The translations under genes were made by a program, and so were the position numbers. Shown here piece by piece: positions 20,346 through 29,479 of a stretch of 64,000 bases of DNA. Position 1 is the stretch's first letter; every line of letters begins with the position of its first letter. The DNA is from Pelagibacteraceae bacterium AG-345-F21 (GTDB taxonomy: Bacteria; Pseudomonadota; Alphaproteobacteria; Pelagibacterales; Pelagibacteraceae): positions 1 to 64,000 of the forward strand of contig QCAW01000003.1 in assembly GCA_003281795.1 (NCBI GenBank), in the 5' to 3' direction. The notes under the pieces were generated by a model. The model was given only the letters and a program-made list of their open reading frames with translations. It made no database searches and was not told the DNA's origin.

Positions 20346-20946
20346 TTAATTTTATATTAGCATTTATTGCACCATCTTTAAATGAAGTAATGTCTAATTT
20401 CTTATTTTTTACATCAAATAACAACTTGTCAGCAATAAGGTTCCCTGTTTCATTATTAACTCTTACTTTTTCATAAATAGTTAAAAAGCTTTGTCTATTT
20501 GAATAATCTGCTTTTTCTGCGAAGAGTTCGTTATTTAAATAATTTGCTTTAACATTGTCTTCAAATTTCATATCTAGAGTTTTATTATTATAAATACCTT
20601 TGTCTGACCAAACATAAAGCTTCGTGTTATCTTTAAAATAAAAAGTTGCATTTACTTTCTTCATATAAACTATTTCAGGCTTCAACTCGTCTAAAAATGC
20701 CTCTTCAGATTTAAGGATATATCTATTTCCAGTGAGGTCTGATCCAGCATATTCTATGTTAAAAAATACGTCTTTTTGATCTGATGAACTTTCAGATTCT
20801 TCCTCAATCTTTTTATTTTTGATCCCAGTTTTTGATTCATCACTCATTTTTGGCGTTTTGCTGTAGTAAGTTCCATAAATCATTGCAACGCCAAAAAATA
20901 GTAGAGTTAGTTGAATTAGTAGTATCTTCTTCTTTCTTTCAATCAT
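20329..20946 (-). CDS. lptC: LPS export protein LptC-like
   Basis: Single N-terminal TM, LptC-like periplasmic beta domain, directly upstream of lptB. Confidence 0.75.
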   Translation of the reverse strand: MIERKKKILLIQLTLLFFGVAMIYGTYYSKTPKMSDESKTGIKNKKIEEESESSSDQKDVFFNIEYAGSDLTGNRYILKSEEAFLDELKPEIVYMKKVNATFYFKDNTKLYVWSDKGIYNNKTLDMKFEDNVKANYLNNELFAEKADYSNRQSFLTIYEKVRVNNETGNLIADKLLFDVKNKKLDITSFKDGAINANIKLNEKRF

Positions 20947-21923
20947 TTAAGACCATATTGTAAGAGAAAATGTATATGAATTATTCCTTTTAACTTATAT
21001 CTATTTTTTTTTTTAAAATCTCTGTTTGAAACAACTAATAAACTTGTAATTTTTTTTTCATTCATAATTGCAAGAGCTTTTGAAGCAGGCATATCCTCGC
21101 TAACTACCATGGGTTTTTTCGTCATAAATTTTTGTAAACTTGATTTTTTTGATAAATTCTTCATTTCTCGTCTTAAATCTCCATCTGTAACTAGTCCTAC
21201 TATATTATTGTTTTTAATTACTACCACTATACCTAATTTTTTTTTACTCATTTCTTGCAATACCTTTTCTATTTTACTTTTGTAATTTATTAGTGGTAAT
21301 TTATTACCAGTCACCATTATATCTTTTGCTAATAACAATGATCCTCCAATATTTCCTCCAGGATGGAAAATTTTAAATCTTTCTTTAGAAAATCTTTTCT
21401 TTGACATTATCGTAGTTGCCAAAGTGTCTCCTAATAGCAAAGTGATAGATGTACTTGTAGTAGGCACCATTCCTGTTACATCAGCCTCTTTAACTTTTGG
21501 CAATAGAATTTTTACGTCACTTGCTTTTAAAAGAGTACTGTCAGCTTTAGAGGCGACACCAATTATTTTTATTCTGAACCTATTTGCATACTTAAGCATA
21601 TTAGTAAGCTCTGATGTATTACCAGAGTAAGAAAAAATTATTAAGATATCTCTTTTTTCAATTTGACCCATATCCCCATGAAGAGCTTGAGCGGGATCAC
21701 AAAAGAAACTGGGTATTCCGACGCTTGAAAAAGTTGCGCTTATTTTTCTTGCTATAAGTCCAGATTTACCAATTCCTGCAAAAATAACCTTTCCCTTACA
21801 ATTTAAAATTAAGTCTACAGCTTTAATAAAATTTTTATTAAAAACTTTTTTTATTTTTTTAAGTTCAGCAATTTGCAAAGAAGCAGATTTATTTGCTAAT
21901 TTTATATAGTTATTTATATTCAT
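20943..21923 (-). CDS. kdsD: Arabinose-5-phosphate isomerase (KdsD/KpsF family)
   Basis: SIS domain GIGKSGLIARKISATFSS plus two CBS domains. Confidence 0.94.
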   Translation of the reverse strand: MNINNYIKLANKSASLQIAELKKIKKVFNKNFIKAVDLILNCKGKVIFAGIGKSGLIARKISATFSSVGIPSFFCDPAQALHGDMGQIEKRDILIIFSYSGNTSELTNMLKYANRFRIKIIGVASKADSTLLKASDVKILLPKVKEADVTGMVPTTSTSITLLLGDTLATTIMSKKRFSKERFKIFHPGGNIGGSLLLAKDIMVTGNKLPLINYKSKIEKVLQEMSKKKLGIVVVIKNNNIVGLVTDGDLRREMKNLSKKSSLQKFMTKKPMVVSEDMPASKALAIMNEKKITSLLVVSNRDFKKKNRYKLKGIIHIHFLLQYGLK

Positions 21924-22546
21924 TAATGTTCAAAAATATCAAACTTAAATCCATTTTGGTCCAACTCAATTCTAGTATTTAAAAAATTAATACAGTTTTT
22001 AAATAATTCCATTCTATTTTCTCTAATAAGCATTTTTTCTAACTCAATTTTTATTTTATGCAGATAAACAACATCATTAGCAGCGTACTCTAATTGTTTG
22101 TCAGACAGATCGTCTAAGTCTTTGTTCCAATCACTACTACCTTGTCTTTTATCTAAACTTTTATTACAAAATTCTTGTACCAAATTTTTTAACCCATGTG
22201 CATCTGTATAAGTTCTTACAATTTTTGATGCTATTTTGGTGTCGAAAATATTTTTCATTTTGCACTTTAAAAAGAATTCTAGTGCACTTTTATCAAACCT
22301 GAGAAAGTGACCAATTTTTAGAATTTTATCGTTTTCTAGAACAGAGACCAAGTTAGGAGCTTTGTAAGTTTTTTTGTTTGGCTGAATAATGTAAACATTT
22401 CCATTTTCATCACAAATTTGTACAAGACTTAATTTGTCCCTTTCAGGAATTTGAAGTCCTGTAGCTTCTGTGTCTAGAGAAATACTATTTTTAAATGACC
22501 TAGCTATCTCTGAAGTTATGTCCTCTTTAATCTTAATAATTTTCAT
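21923..22546 (-). CDS. rnd: Ribonuclease D-like 3'-5' exonuclease
   Basis: SLDTEATGLQ; KIGHFLRFDKSAL; YAANDVVYLHKI. Confidence 0.88.
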   Translation of the reverse strand: MKIIKIKEDITSEIARSFKNSISLDTEATGLQIPERDKLSLVQICDENGNVYIIQPNKKTYKAPNLVSVLENDKILKIGHFLRFDKSALEFFLKCKMKNIFDTKIASKIVRTYTDAHGLKNLVQEFCNKSLDKRQGSSDWNKDLDDLSDKQLEYAANDVVYLHKIKIELEKMLIRENRMELFKNCINFLNTRIELDQNGFKFDIFEH

Positions 22547-22564
22547 ATATAGTTTCTAAATATC

Positions 22565-23509
22565 ATGAAAAATCAAATTTGCACAATTTTAGGTGGTGGT
22601 GGCTTTATAGGAAGATATCTTGTTCGAAATTTGACCAAGAAAAACTATAGATGCATTATAACTACAAGAAATGCTTTTCAAAAAGGCTATTTAAAGACCC
22701 AAGCTACTCCAGGCTCAATAGAATTGTTAAACTGGAATTCTAATAATTTCGACGAGTTAAAAGAGTCTATTGAAAACTCCGATGTAGTAATCAATTTAAT
22801 TGGAATACTTTATGAAACACGTAAACAGAAATTTATGAACATTCATAAAGGTATACCGGAAGCTATTTCAAAATTATGCGCTCAATCAGATGTGAAAAAA
22901 TTTATAAATGTAAGTGCCATTGGAGCAAATGAAAATTCAAAATCTTTATATCAAAGATCTAAATTTCAAGGAGAATTAAAAGCTCTGACAAATTTTAAAA
23001 ACACCGTAATAATAAGACCGAGCGTTGTATGTGGTACAGAAGATAATTTCACAAACTTGTTTTCAAAATTAAGTATTTTACCTGTTATACCAGTTGTCGG
23101 GATTAATTATAAATTTCAACCTATATTAGTTACAGATGTTGCTGATGCTATTGTTAAAGCAATTGAAGCAAAAGATAATCACGGGAAAATTTATGAAATA
23201 GGAGGACCTAAAATTATTAACTTTGGTGACATGGTTAAGTCAATTACGAAAACATTAAATAAAAAAAGATTTGTCGTTGAAATGCCGATGCCAATTGCAA
23301 AGATTCAAAGCAGCATAATGAGTTTGCTTCCTATACCTCCAATTTTAACTAGAGATCAATGTGAAATTTTATCTGAAGCAGATAATGTTGTTTCAAATGT
23401 TCATTTAACTTTAAACGATCTTGGCATAAAACCATCTGATGTTGAGGAGGCCATGAAAAAATGGTTATGGAGATATAGAGACGGTGGACAATTTGCAAAA
23501 GCACAATGA
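22565..23509 (+). CDS. NADH dehydrogenase NDUFA9-like, NAD(P)-binding (complex I 39 kDa-like) protein
   Basis: GGGGFIGRYLVRNL; NVSAIGAN; SDR-atypical family. Confidence 0.85.
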   Translation: MKNQICTILGGGGFIGRYLVRNLTKKNYRCIITTRNAFQKGYLKTQATPGSIELLNWNSNNFDELKESIENSDVVINLIGILYETRKQKFMNIHKGIPEAISKLCAQSDVKKFINVSAIGANENSKSLYQRSKFQGELKALTNFKNTVIIRPSVVCGTEDNFTNLFSKLSILPVIPVVGINYKFQPILVTDVADAIVKAIEAKDNHGKIYEIGGPKIINFGDMVKSITKTLNKKRFVVEMPMPIAKIQSSIMSLLPIPPILTRDQCEILSEADNVVSNVHLTLNDLGIKPSDVEEAMKKWLWRYRDGGQFAKAQ

Positions 23510-23850
23510 AAACTATTAGTATATTTCTTGGCTACATTTATCTATTGTTAGCAATTGCTTTAGGCATAGCATCCAATGGATTTTTAAAAACAACTGAAGG
23601 ATTTTCAAAGTTCGGCCCGATCGTTTTTTGTAGCATCAGTATTATAGCTTGTATATTTTTTCTTTCAAAAGCCATGACAGTAATACCGGTTGGATTTACT
23701 TATGCTACTTATGGTGCGCTAACAATAACTGCAGTTACATTATTTGGAATTTTCAAATATAATCAAACCCCTAATTTATATGGAATCTTTGGTTTACTAC
23801 TAATTATACTTGGCGTAGTCCTATTAAACACTCTTGGAAAAGTAAAATAA
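23506..23850 (+). CDS. Small multidrug resistance (SMR)-like membrane protein
   Basis: Four TM segments; TEGFSKFGP and IPVGFTYATYGALTI align by eye with EmrE. Confidence 0.82.
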   Translation: MKTISIFLGYIYLLLAIALGIASNGFLKTTEGFSKFGPIVFCSISIIACIFFLSKAMTVIPVGFTYATYGALTITAVTLFGIFKYNQTPNLYGIFGLLLIILGVVLLNTLGKVK

Positions 23851-23944
23851 AACCTACAGTAGAATCTTTAATTCATAATCAGACTCCTCATTGTATTTTT
23901 TTTATGCTAGCTTTTTTAAATAAAGAAAAATTGGGGGAAATATA

Positions 23945-25258
23945 ATGAAACAATTAAAAGCACTTATTTGCTCGATTGCACTTTTCGCAATGTTTGCGGG
24001 AACTACAGCTCAAGCAAAAACAGAAATACAATGGTGGCATGCTTTTGGTGGAAGATTAGGTGAACTACTTAACGAACAAGTAGAAAAATTTAATGCAAGC
24101 CAAGACAAGTATACTGTTGTTCATACTAGAAAAGGAAACTATTCCGAAACTTTAAACGCTGGTATTGCAGCTTTTAGAGCAGGCCAACATCCTAATATAC
24201 TTATGGTATTTGAGGTTGGTACTGCCAGTTTGATGGCAGCAAAAGGAGCTTATGTTCCTATGTATCAACTTATGAAAGATGCTGGTCAAAGATTTAATCC
24301 AAAAGGATTCGTGTCAGCTGTTAGCGGTTATTACACTACCACAGATGGTAAAATGTTATCTATGCCATATAACTCTTCAACGCCGGTTCTTTGGGTTAAT
24401 AAAGATTTAATGAAAAAAGCAGGTTTGGATCCAGAAATGGATTTAAGTACTTGGAAAAAAGTTGGAAACGCACTTGATGCTGCAAAGGCAAAAGGTATTG
24501 ATATGCCTTTTTGCACTTGTTGGCACAGCTGGGTCCACCTTGAGAATTTTTCAGCCTATCACAATATACCATTTGCAACTAAAGCTAATGGATTTGCTGG
24601 TTTAGATACTGAGTTGGCTTTCAACAGCCCAGTGCATATTAAACACATCCAAACATTAGGTAAATGGGCACAAGAAGGTAAATTTAAATACATGGGAAGA
24701 AGAAACGAAGCTGGTAAAAATTTTAGAGCTGGAGAATGCATGCTGATGACAGAGTCGTCAGCTGGATACGCTGGTATAAAAAAACAGGCTAAGTTTGAAT
24801 TTGGTATCAGACATTTACCTTATTATGGAGCAACAGCAGCACCTCAGAATACTATAATCGGAGGTTCTTCGTTATGGGCGCTTTCTGGAAAATCCAAAGA
24901 GGAAAATAAAGCTACAGCAGCTTTTTTAGCTTTCCTATCAGGAACTGACATTCAAGCTAAGTGGCATCAGGACACTGGTTATTTAGGTGTTACAACCGCT
25001 GCTGCTAAAAAAACTAAAAGTTCAGGTTTTTACAAATCAAATCCTGGAACTGATTTAGCTGGAATACAGATGATGAGAAATAAAGTTACTCAAAACTCTA
25101 AAGGTTTACGTCTTGGATCTTTTGATCAGATAAGAGGAATTATCGATGAAGAGATGGAAGGAGTTTACAGCGGTAAGAAAACTGCTCAAGTAGCTTTAGA
25201 CAGTGCTGTAAAAAGAGGTAACATTCTTTTAAGAAGATTTGAAAGAGCTAACAAATAA
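23945..25258 (+). CDS. ugpB: sn-glycerol-3-phosphate ABC transporter substrate-binding protein
   Basis: Signal peptide, IQWWHAFGGRLGELLNEQVEKFN; first gene of ugp operon. Confidence 0.94.
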   Translation: MKQLKALICSIALFAMFAGTTAQAKTEIQWWHAFGGRLGELLNEQVEKFNASQDKYTVVHTRKGNYSETLNAGIAAFRAGQHPNILMVFEVGTASLMAAKGAYVPMYQLMKDAGQRFNPKGFVSAVSGYYTTTDGKMLSMPYNSSTPVLWVNKDLMKKAGLDPEMDLSTWKKVGNALDAAKAKGIDMPFCTCWHSWVHLENFSAYHNIPFATKANGFAGLDTELAFNSPVHIKHIQTLGKWAQEGKFKYMGRRNEAGKNFRAGECMLMTESSAGYAGIKKQAKFEFGIRHLPYYGATAAPQNTIIGGSSLWALSGKSKEENKATAAFLAFLSGTDIQAKWHQDTGYLGVTTAAAKKTKSSGFYKSNPGTDLAGIQMMRNKVTQNSKGLRLGSFDQIRGIIDEEMEGVYSGKKTAQVALDSAVKRGNILLRRFERANK

Positions 25259-25266
25259 ATCAATTT

Positions 25267-25298
25267 AATATTCTAGGGGTGAAAACCCCTAGAATATT
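25267..25298 (+). terminator. Strong intra-operon stem-loop between ugpB and ugpA (14-bp stem, GAAA loop)
   Basis: aatattctaggggt-gaaa-acccctagaatatt perfect inverted repeat. Confidence 0.8.
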
Positions 25299-25310
25299 TC
25301 TTAATATTAA

Positions 25311-26192
25311 ATGGAAAAAAGAGTTTTTTTTAAAGGTTGGATGTTACCAGCTATGTTAGTTGCACCACAACTAATTATCTCTTTTATTTTTTTTTTTTAC
25401 CCGTCAGGTCAAGCTATATGGAACTCTTTATTTTTACCCGACCCTTTTGGTTTAAAAACAGAATTTGTAGGTTTAGATAATTTTAGATTTTTATTATCTG
25501 ATCCTTATTATTTAGCTAGTTTTAAAACTACAATATTTTTTTCTACAGCTGTATCAGTTTCATCTATGGCTTTAGGTTTATATTTAGCAGCTTTAGCAGA
25601 TCGATTAATTAAGGGAGCAGGCGTTTATCAAACACTATTAATTTGGCCTTATGCAATAGCACCAGCGATCGCAGGAGTTTTATGGTTATTTATGTTTAAT
25701 GGAAATATTGGTTTAGCTTCCTATTATCTTAAAGCTCTTGGTTATGAATGGAACCACACTTTAAAGGGTGATCAAGCCATGTTTCTAGTTATTTTAGCCT
25801 CATCTTGGGGAAGAATAAGCTATAACTTTTTATTTTTTTTAGCAGGACTACAAGCTATTCCAAAATCAATTATTGAGGCTGCAGCAATAGATGGGGCTAG
25901 TTTTTGGAAACGATTTGGTACGATTGTGATACCTCTTCTTTCACCCATCACATTCTTTTTATTAGTAGTAAATATTGTCTACGCTTTCTTCGATACTTTC
26001 GGAGTAATACATACGATTACTTCAGGCGGACCTGAACAATCAACCACTATACTTGTATATAAAGTGTTTTCAGATGGTTTCGTAAGCCAAGATCTTGGAT
26101 CTAGTGCAGCCCAGTCTGTAATTCTTTTAGTATTAGTCGGAATTTTAACTGTAATCCAATTTAAATATATAGAGAGAAAGGTCCATTACTAA
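25311..26192 (+). CDS. ugpA: sn-glycerol-3-phosphate ABC transporter permease
   Basis: EAAAIDGASFWKRFGTIVIPLLSP EAA loop. Confidence 0.93.
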   Translation: MEKRVFFKGWMLPAMLVAPQLIISFIFFFYPSGQAIWNSLFLPDPFGLKTEFVGLDNFRFLLSDPYYLASFKTTIFFSTAVSVSSMALGLYLAALADRLIKGAGVYQTLLIWPYAIAPAIAGVLWLFMFNGNIGLASYYLKALGYEWNHTLKGDQAMFLVILASSWGRISYNFLFFLAGLQAIPKSIIEAAAIDGASFWKRFGTIVIPLLSPITFFLLVVNIVYAFFDTFGVIHTITSGGPEQSTTILVYKVFSDGFVSQDLGSSAAQSVILLVLVGILTVIQFKYIERKVHY

Positions 26193-27046
26193 TGGTTGAA
26201 AAAAAGAAATCAGGATATTGGTTAACGCACCTTGGATTAATTCTAGGAGTATTATTCATCTTTTTTCCAGTTTGGTTAACTTTTGTTGCATCCACAGTTA
26301 CGCAAGACGCAATAATACAACCACCATTACCGATAATACCAGGTGGAGAATTTTTTGAAAATTACGCAAATGCTTTGTTTAGAGGAGCTCCCGAAGGTTA
26401 TGGAGCTAGAGTTCCTGTTATGCAAATGATGATTAATTCAGCAATTATGGCTATAGGAATTACTGTTGGAAAAATTGTAATTTCTTTATTATCAGCTTTT
26501 GCATTTGTATATTTTAGATTTCCATTTAGGAATTTATGTTTTTGGCTAATTTTTATAACTTTAATGTTGCCGGTAGAAGTAAGAATAGTTCCTACTTATG
26601 AAGTTGTTGCTAATTTAAATTTATTAAATAGTTACACAGGATTAATCTTTCCATTAATAGCTTCAGCAACAGCAACTTTTTTATTTAGGCAATTTTTCAT
26701 GACTATTCCAGATGAAATGGTGGAAGCAGCTAGAATGGATGGATGCAGTCCTATGCGTTTCTTCATAGATATATTAATACCTATAAGCAAAACTAATATA
26801 GCAGCTCTATTTGTTATTTTATTTATTTTTGGTTGGAACCAATATCTATGGCCACTATTAATGACAACCGATCCGGACATGCAAACCATTGTAATGGCAA
26901 TAGACTCAATGATACCAACAGGAGATGACTTTGCTCATTGGCCAACGATTATGGCAACAGCAATGTTAGCCATGGTGCCCCCAGTAATAATAGTAGTAAG
27001 TATGCAAAAGTTTTTTGTTAAAGGATTATTAGAAAGTGATAAATAA
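26192..27046 (+). CDS. ugpE: sn-glycerol-3-phosphate ABC transporter permease
   Basis: EAARMDGCSPMRFFIDILIPIS EAA loop; operon position. Confidence 0.93.
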   Translation: MVEKKKSGYWLTHLGLILGVLFIFFPVWLTFVASTVTQDAIIQPPLPIIPGGEFFENYANALFRGAPEGYGARVPVMQMMINSAIMAIGITVGKIVISLLSAFAFVYFRFPFRNLCFWLIFITLMLPVEVRIVPTYEVVANLNLLNSYTGLIFPLIASATATFLFRQFFMTIPDEMVEAARMDGCSPMRFFIDILIPISKTNIAALFVILFIFGWNQYLWPLLMTTDPDMQTIVMAIDSMIPTGDDFAHWPTIMATAMLAMVPPVIIVVSMQKFFVKGLLESDK

Positions 27047-28101
27047 TGTCTCAAATTAGTTTACAAAATTTAAAAAAATCTTTTGGGAAAACGAAAGTTA
27101 TTCACGACTTAAGTATAGATGTTAAAGATGGAGAGCTAATTGTAATTGTTGGTCCATCTGGATGTGGAAAATCAACTTTATTAAGAATGGTAGCAGGATT
27201 AGAGGACGCTAATGAGGGAAATATTTTAATTGATAATAAAAAAGTAAACGAGCTTGAACCAATGGAACGAAATATTGCTATGGTGTTTCAAAACTATGCT
27301 CTTTATCCCCATATGTCAGTGTTTGATAATATGGCTTACGGTTTAAAAATTGCAAAACTCCCTAAAGACGAAATTGAAACTAGAGTTCAAAAAGCAGCAG
27401 AAATTTTAGAGCTTGGTGAACTTCTTCAAAGAAAACCAAATCAATTATCTGGCGGCCAAAGACAAAGAGTTGCGATGGGAAGAGCAATTGTAAGAAATCC
27501 AGTAGCTTTTTTATTTGATGAACCTTTATCAAATCTTGATGCAAAATTAAGAGTTCAAATGAGATTAGAGATAAAAAAACTACAAACTCAATTAAAAACT
27601 ACTTCTTTATATGTTACGCACGATCAAGTTGAGGCTATGACATTAGCTGATCGTATGATTGTGATGAACCAAGGAAATGTTGAACACATCGGAACACCTT
27701 TAGAAGTTTATACTAAACCTAGAACTTTATTTACTGCCCAATTCATTGGTAGCCCTGCAATGAATATTCTAAAAGGCAACTGCCAGAATAATAAAGTCAC
27801 TTTTTCAAATAATGCGTCACTTCCAACAAATTCAAAATTTAACGGATCAGTTAATGTTGGTTTAAGACCAGAAGATTTTAAGTTAGACCAAAATGGTTCG
27901 ATAAAATTAAAAGTTGAGCTTGTGGAATTAATCGGAGCCAATACACTTATCCATGGCAAACTTGATAACAGCAATGAAGTTTTAGTTGCAAGTATCGCAG
28001 GTGTTGTTAAAGAAGACACTATTGGAAAAAATATAAATCTCTCTTTTCAAAATGATAAATTACATTTATTTGATACGAATACTGATTTGAGGATTAATTG
28101 A
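27046..28101 (+). CDS. ugpC: sn-glycerol-3-phosphate ABC transporter ATP-binding protein
   Basis: GPSGCGKSTLLRMVAGLE; LSGGQRQRVAMGRAIVR; TOBE-like C-terminus. Confidence 0.94.
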   Translation: MSQISLQNLKKSFGKTKVIHDLSIDVKDGELIVIVGPSGCGKSTLLRMVAGLEDANEGNILIDNKKVNELEPMERNIAMVFQNYALYPHMSVFDNMAYGLKIAKLPKDEIETRVQKAAEILELGELLQRKPNQLSGGQRQRVAMGRAIVRNPVAFLFDEPLSNLDAKLRVQMRLEIKKLQTQLKTTSLYVTHDQVEAMTLADRMIVMNQGNVEHIGTPLEVYTKPRTLFTAQFIGSPAMNILKGNCQNNKVTFSNNASLPTNSKFNGSVNVGLRPEDFKLDQNGSIKLKVELVELIGANTLIHGKLDNSNEVLVASIAGVVKEDTIGKNINLSFQNDKLHLFDTNTDLRIN

Positions 28102-29030
28102 TCAATCCATTTTTAACGAAACCTAATTACGTAAGAATATACGGCCATAGAGGAGCGAGAGGCGATATGGTTGAAAATTCTATTTCTGGATTAAAATACG
28201 CTTTTGACTTAGGCATTAGAGCCGTTGAATTTGATGTTGTAATTTCAAAGGATAATATTCCTGTTTTATTTCATGACTACAGACTTAACACTGATTTGGT
28301 TAAAGATTCTTCTGGTAATTGGATCACTGATAAAAACATGAAATTAAGAGATTTAACTTATGAGGAAATAAGCAAATATACTATCGAAAGTGTAAAGCCA
28401 GATACCAAGTATGCAAAAAGATTTAAAAATCAACAATCTGCCAAAGGAGAGAAAATACCAAAATTAACGGATTTCTTTAAATTAGTTACTGAAGATAAAT
28501 ATAAAGATGCTTTTTTAAATTTAGAAATCAAATCAACTCTAACTCAAGAAAACGTAACACCAAATCCAGAAAAAATGGTCTCTTTAATTTTAAAAGATAT
28601 TAAAGAATTCAATTTGGAAGATAGAACTTTAATCACATCTTATGACTGGAGAATCTTATATGAGCTTAAAAAACAAAATCCTAATGTCCTAAGAGGATTT
28701 ATTACTCTTCAACAAGACCTTCCTACAACTAAAAAAAATGTTTATGAGAATTCTCCTTGGATGGTTAAAAAATATCCAATGGAGGAGTTGTTTTTACTTC
28801 CTAATATTATTAAATCATTAGAAGGACATGTATGGAGCGTTTTTTACCGTGATGTCACAAAACAAAATGTGGAGCTAGCACATAAGCATGGACTTGCTAC
28901 TTGTGTTTGGACTGTAAACAGAGAGAAAGATATTATTAGAATGATCGAGTACGGAGTAGACGGAATAATTACTGATTATCCAAAAAAAGTTCAAGAGATC
29001 TGTAAATCTAAAAATATTTCTTGGTTTTAA
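28098..29030 (+). CDS. ugpQ: Glycerophosphodiester phosphodiesterase
   Basis: YGHRGARGDMVENS; FDVVISKDNIPVLFHD; TTG start overlapping ugpC stop. Confidence 0.9.
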   Translation: MINPFLTKPNYVRIYGHRGARGDMVENSISGLKYAFDLGIRAVEFDVVISKDNIPVLFHDYRLNTDLVKDSSGNWITDKNMKLRDLTYEEISKYTIESVKPDTKYAKRFKNQQSAKGEKIPKLTDFFKLVTEDKYKDAFLNLEIKSTLTQENVTPNPEKMVSLILKDIKEFNLEDRTLITSYDWRILYELKKQNPNVLRGFITLQQDLPTTKKNVYENSPWMVKKYPMEELFLLPNIIKSLEGHVWSVFYRDVTKQNVELAHKHGLATCVWTVNREKDIIRMIEYGVDGIITDYPKKVQEICKSKNISWF

Positions 29031-29073
29031 TTCTAAAACTTGATTTTTTTACTTTCTTGATATAAATACACGC

Positions 29074-29211
29074 ATGGTAAAAAAAAAATATCAAAGAAAT
29101 TGGCTAGAAAGAAAATTGGATGAATATAATCATACAATGGAACTTATTAGGACAATTCTACCTTTTTTTATCCTTTTGCTACAAATTTACATACTTATTA
29201 AACTCATTTAA
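29074..29211 (+). CDS. Small single-TM protein (45 aa)
   Basis: Manual translation MVKKKYQRNWLERKLDEYNHTMELIRTILPFFILLLQIYILIKLI. Confidence 0.5.
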   Translation: MVKKKYQRNWLERKLDEYNHTMELIRTILPFFILLLQIYILIKLI

Positions 29212-29242
29212 CACCTAGCTAAATATCAGCTATAATCTAATT

Positions 29243-29470
29243 ATGACTTTATTGTTTTTATCTTTAGCAGGTATCATTGCTATCATTGTTATTTTTGTAT
29301 CAGCGAAACATATTAAAAAAGGATTTGAAGCTAGAAGTGAAGTAAAAGATCAGCAAAGAAATGAGAATGTCAGCCAAGAAGATGAGGAGATTTTAGATAA
29401 GCTTAAAGATAAAAATTTATCTCCTGAAGATCTCAAAAAAATTTATGAAGATCTCCAGAAGAAAAAATAG
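29243..29470 (+). CDS. Small membrane-anchored hypothetical protein
   Basis: N-terminal TM then charged domain; 75 aa. Confidence 0.65.
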   Translation: MTLLFLSLAGIIAIIVIFVSAKHIKKGFEARSEVKDQQRNENVSQEDEEILDKLKDKNLSPEDLKKIYEDLQKKK

Positions 29471-29479
29471 TCTTGATGA

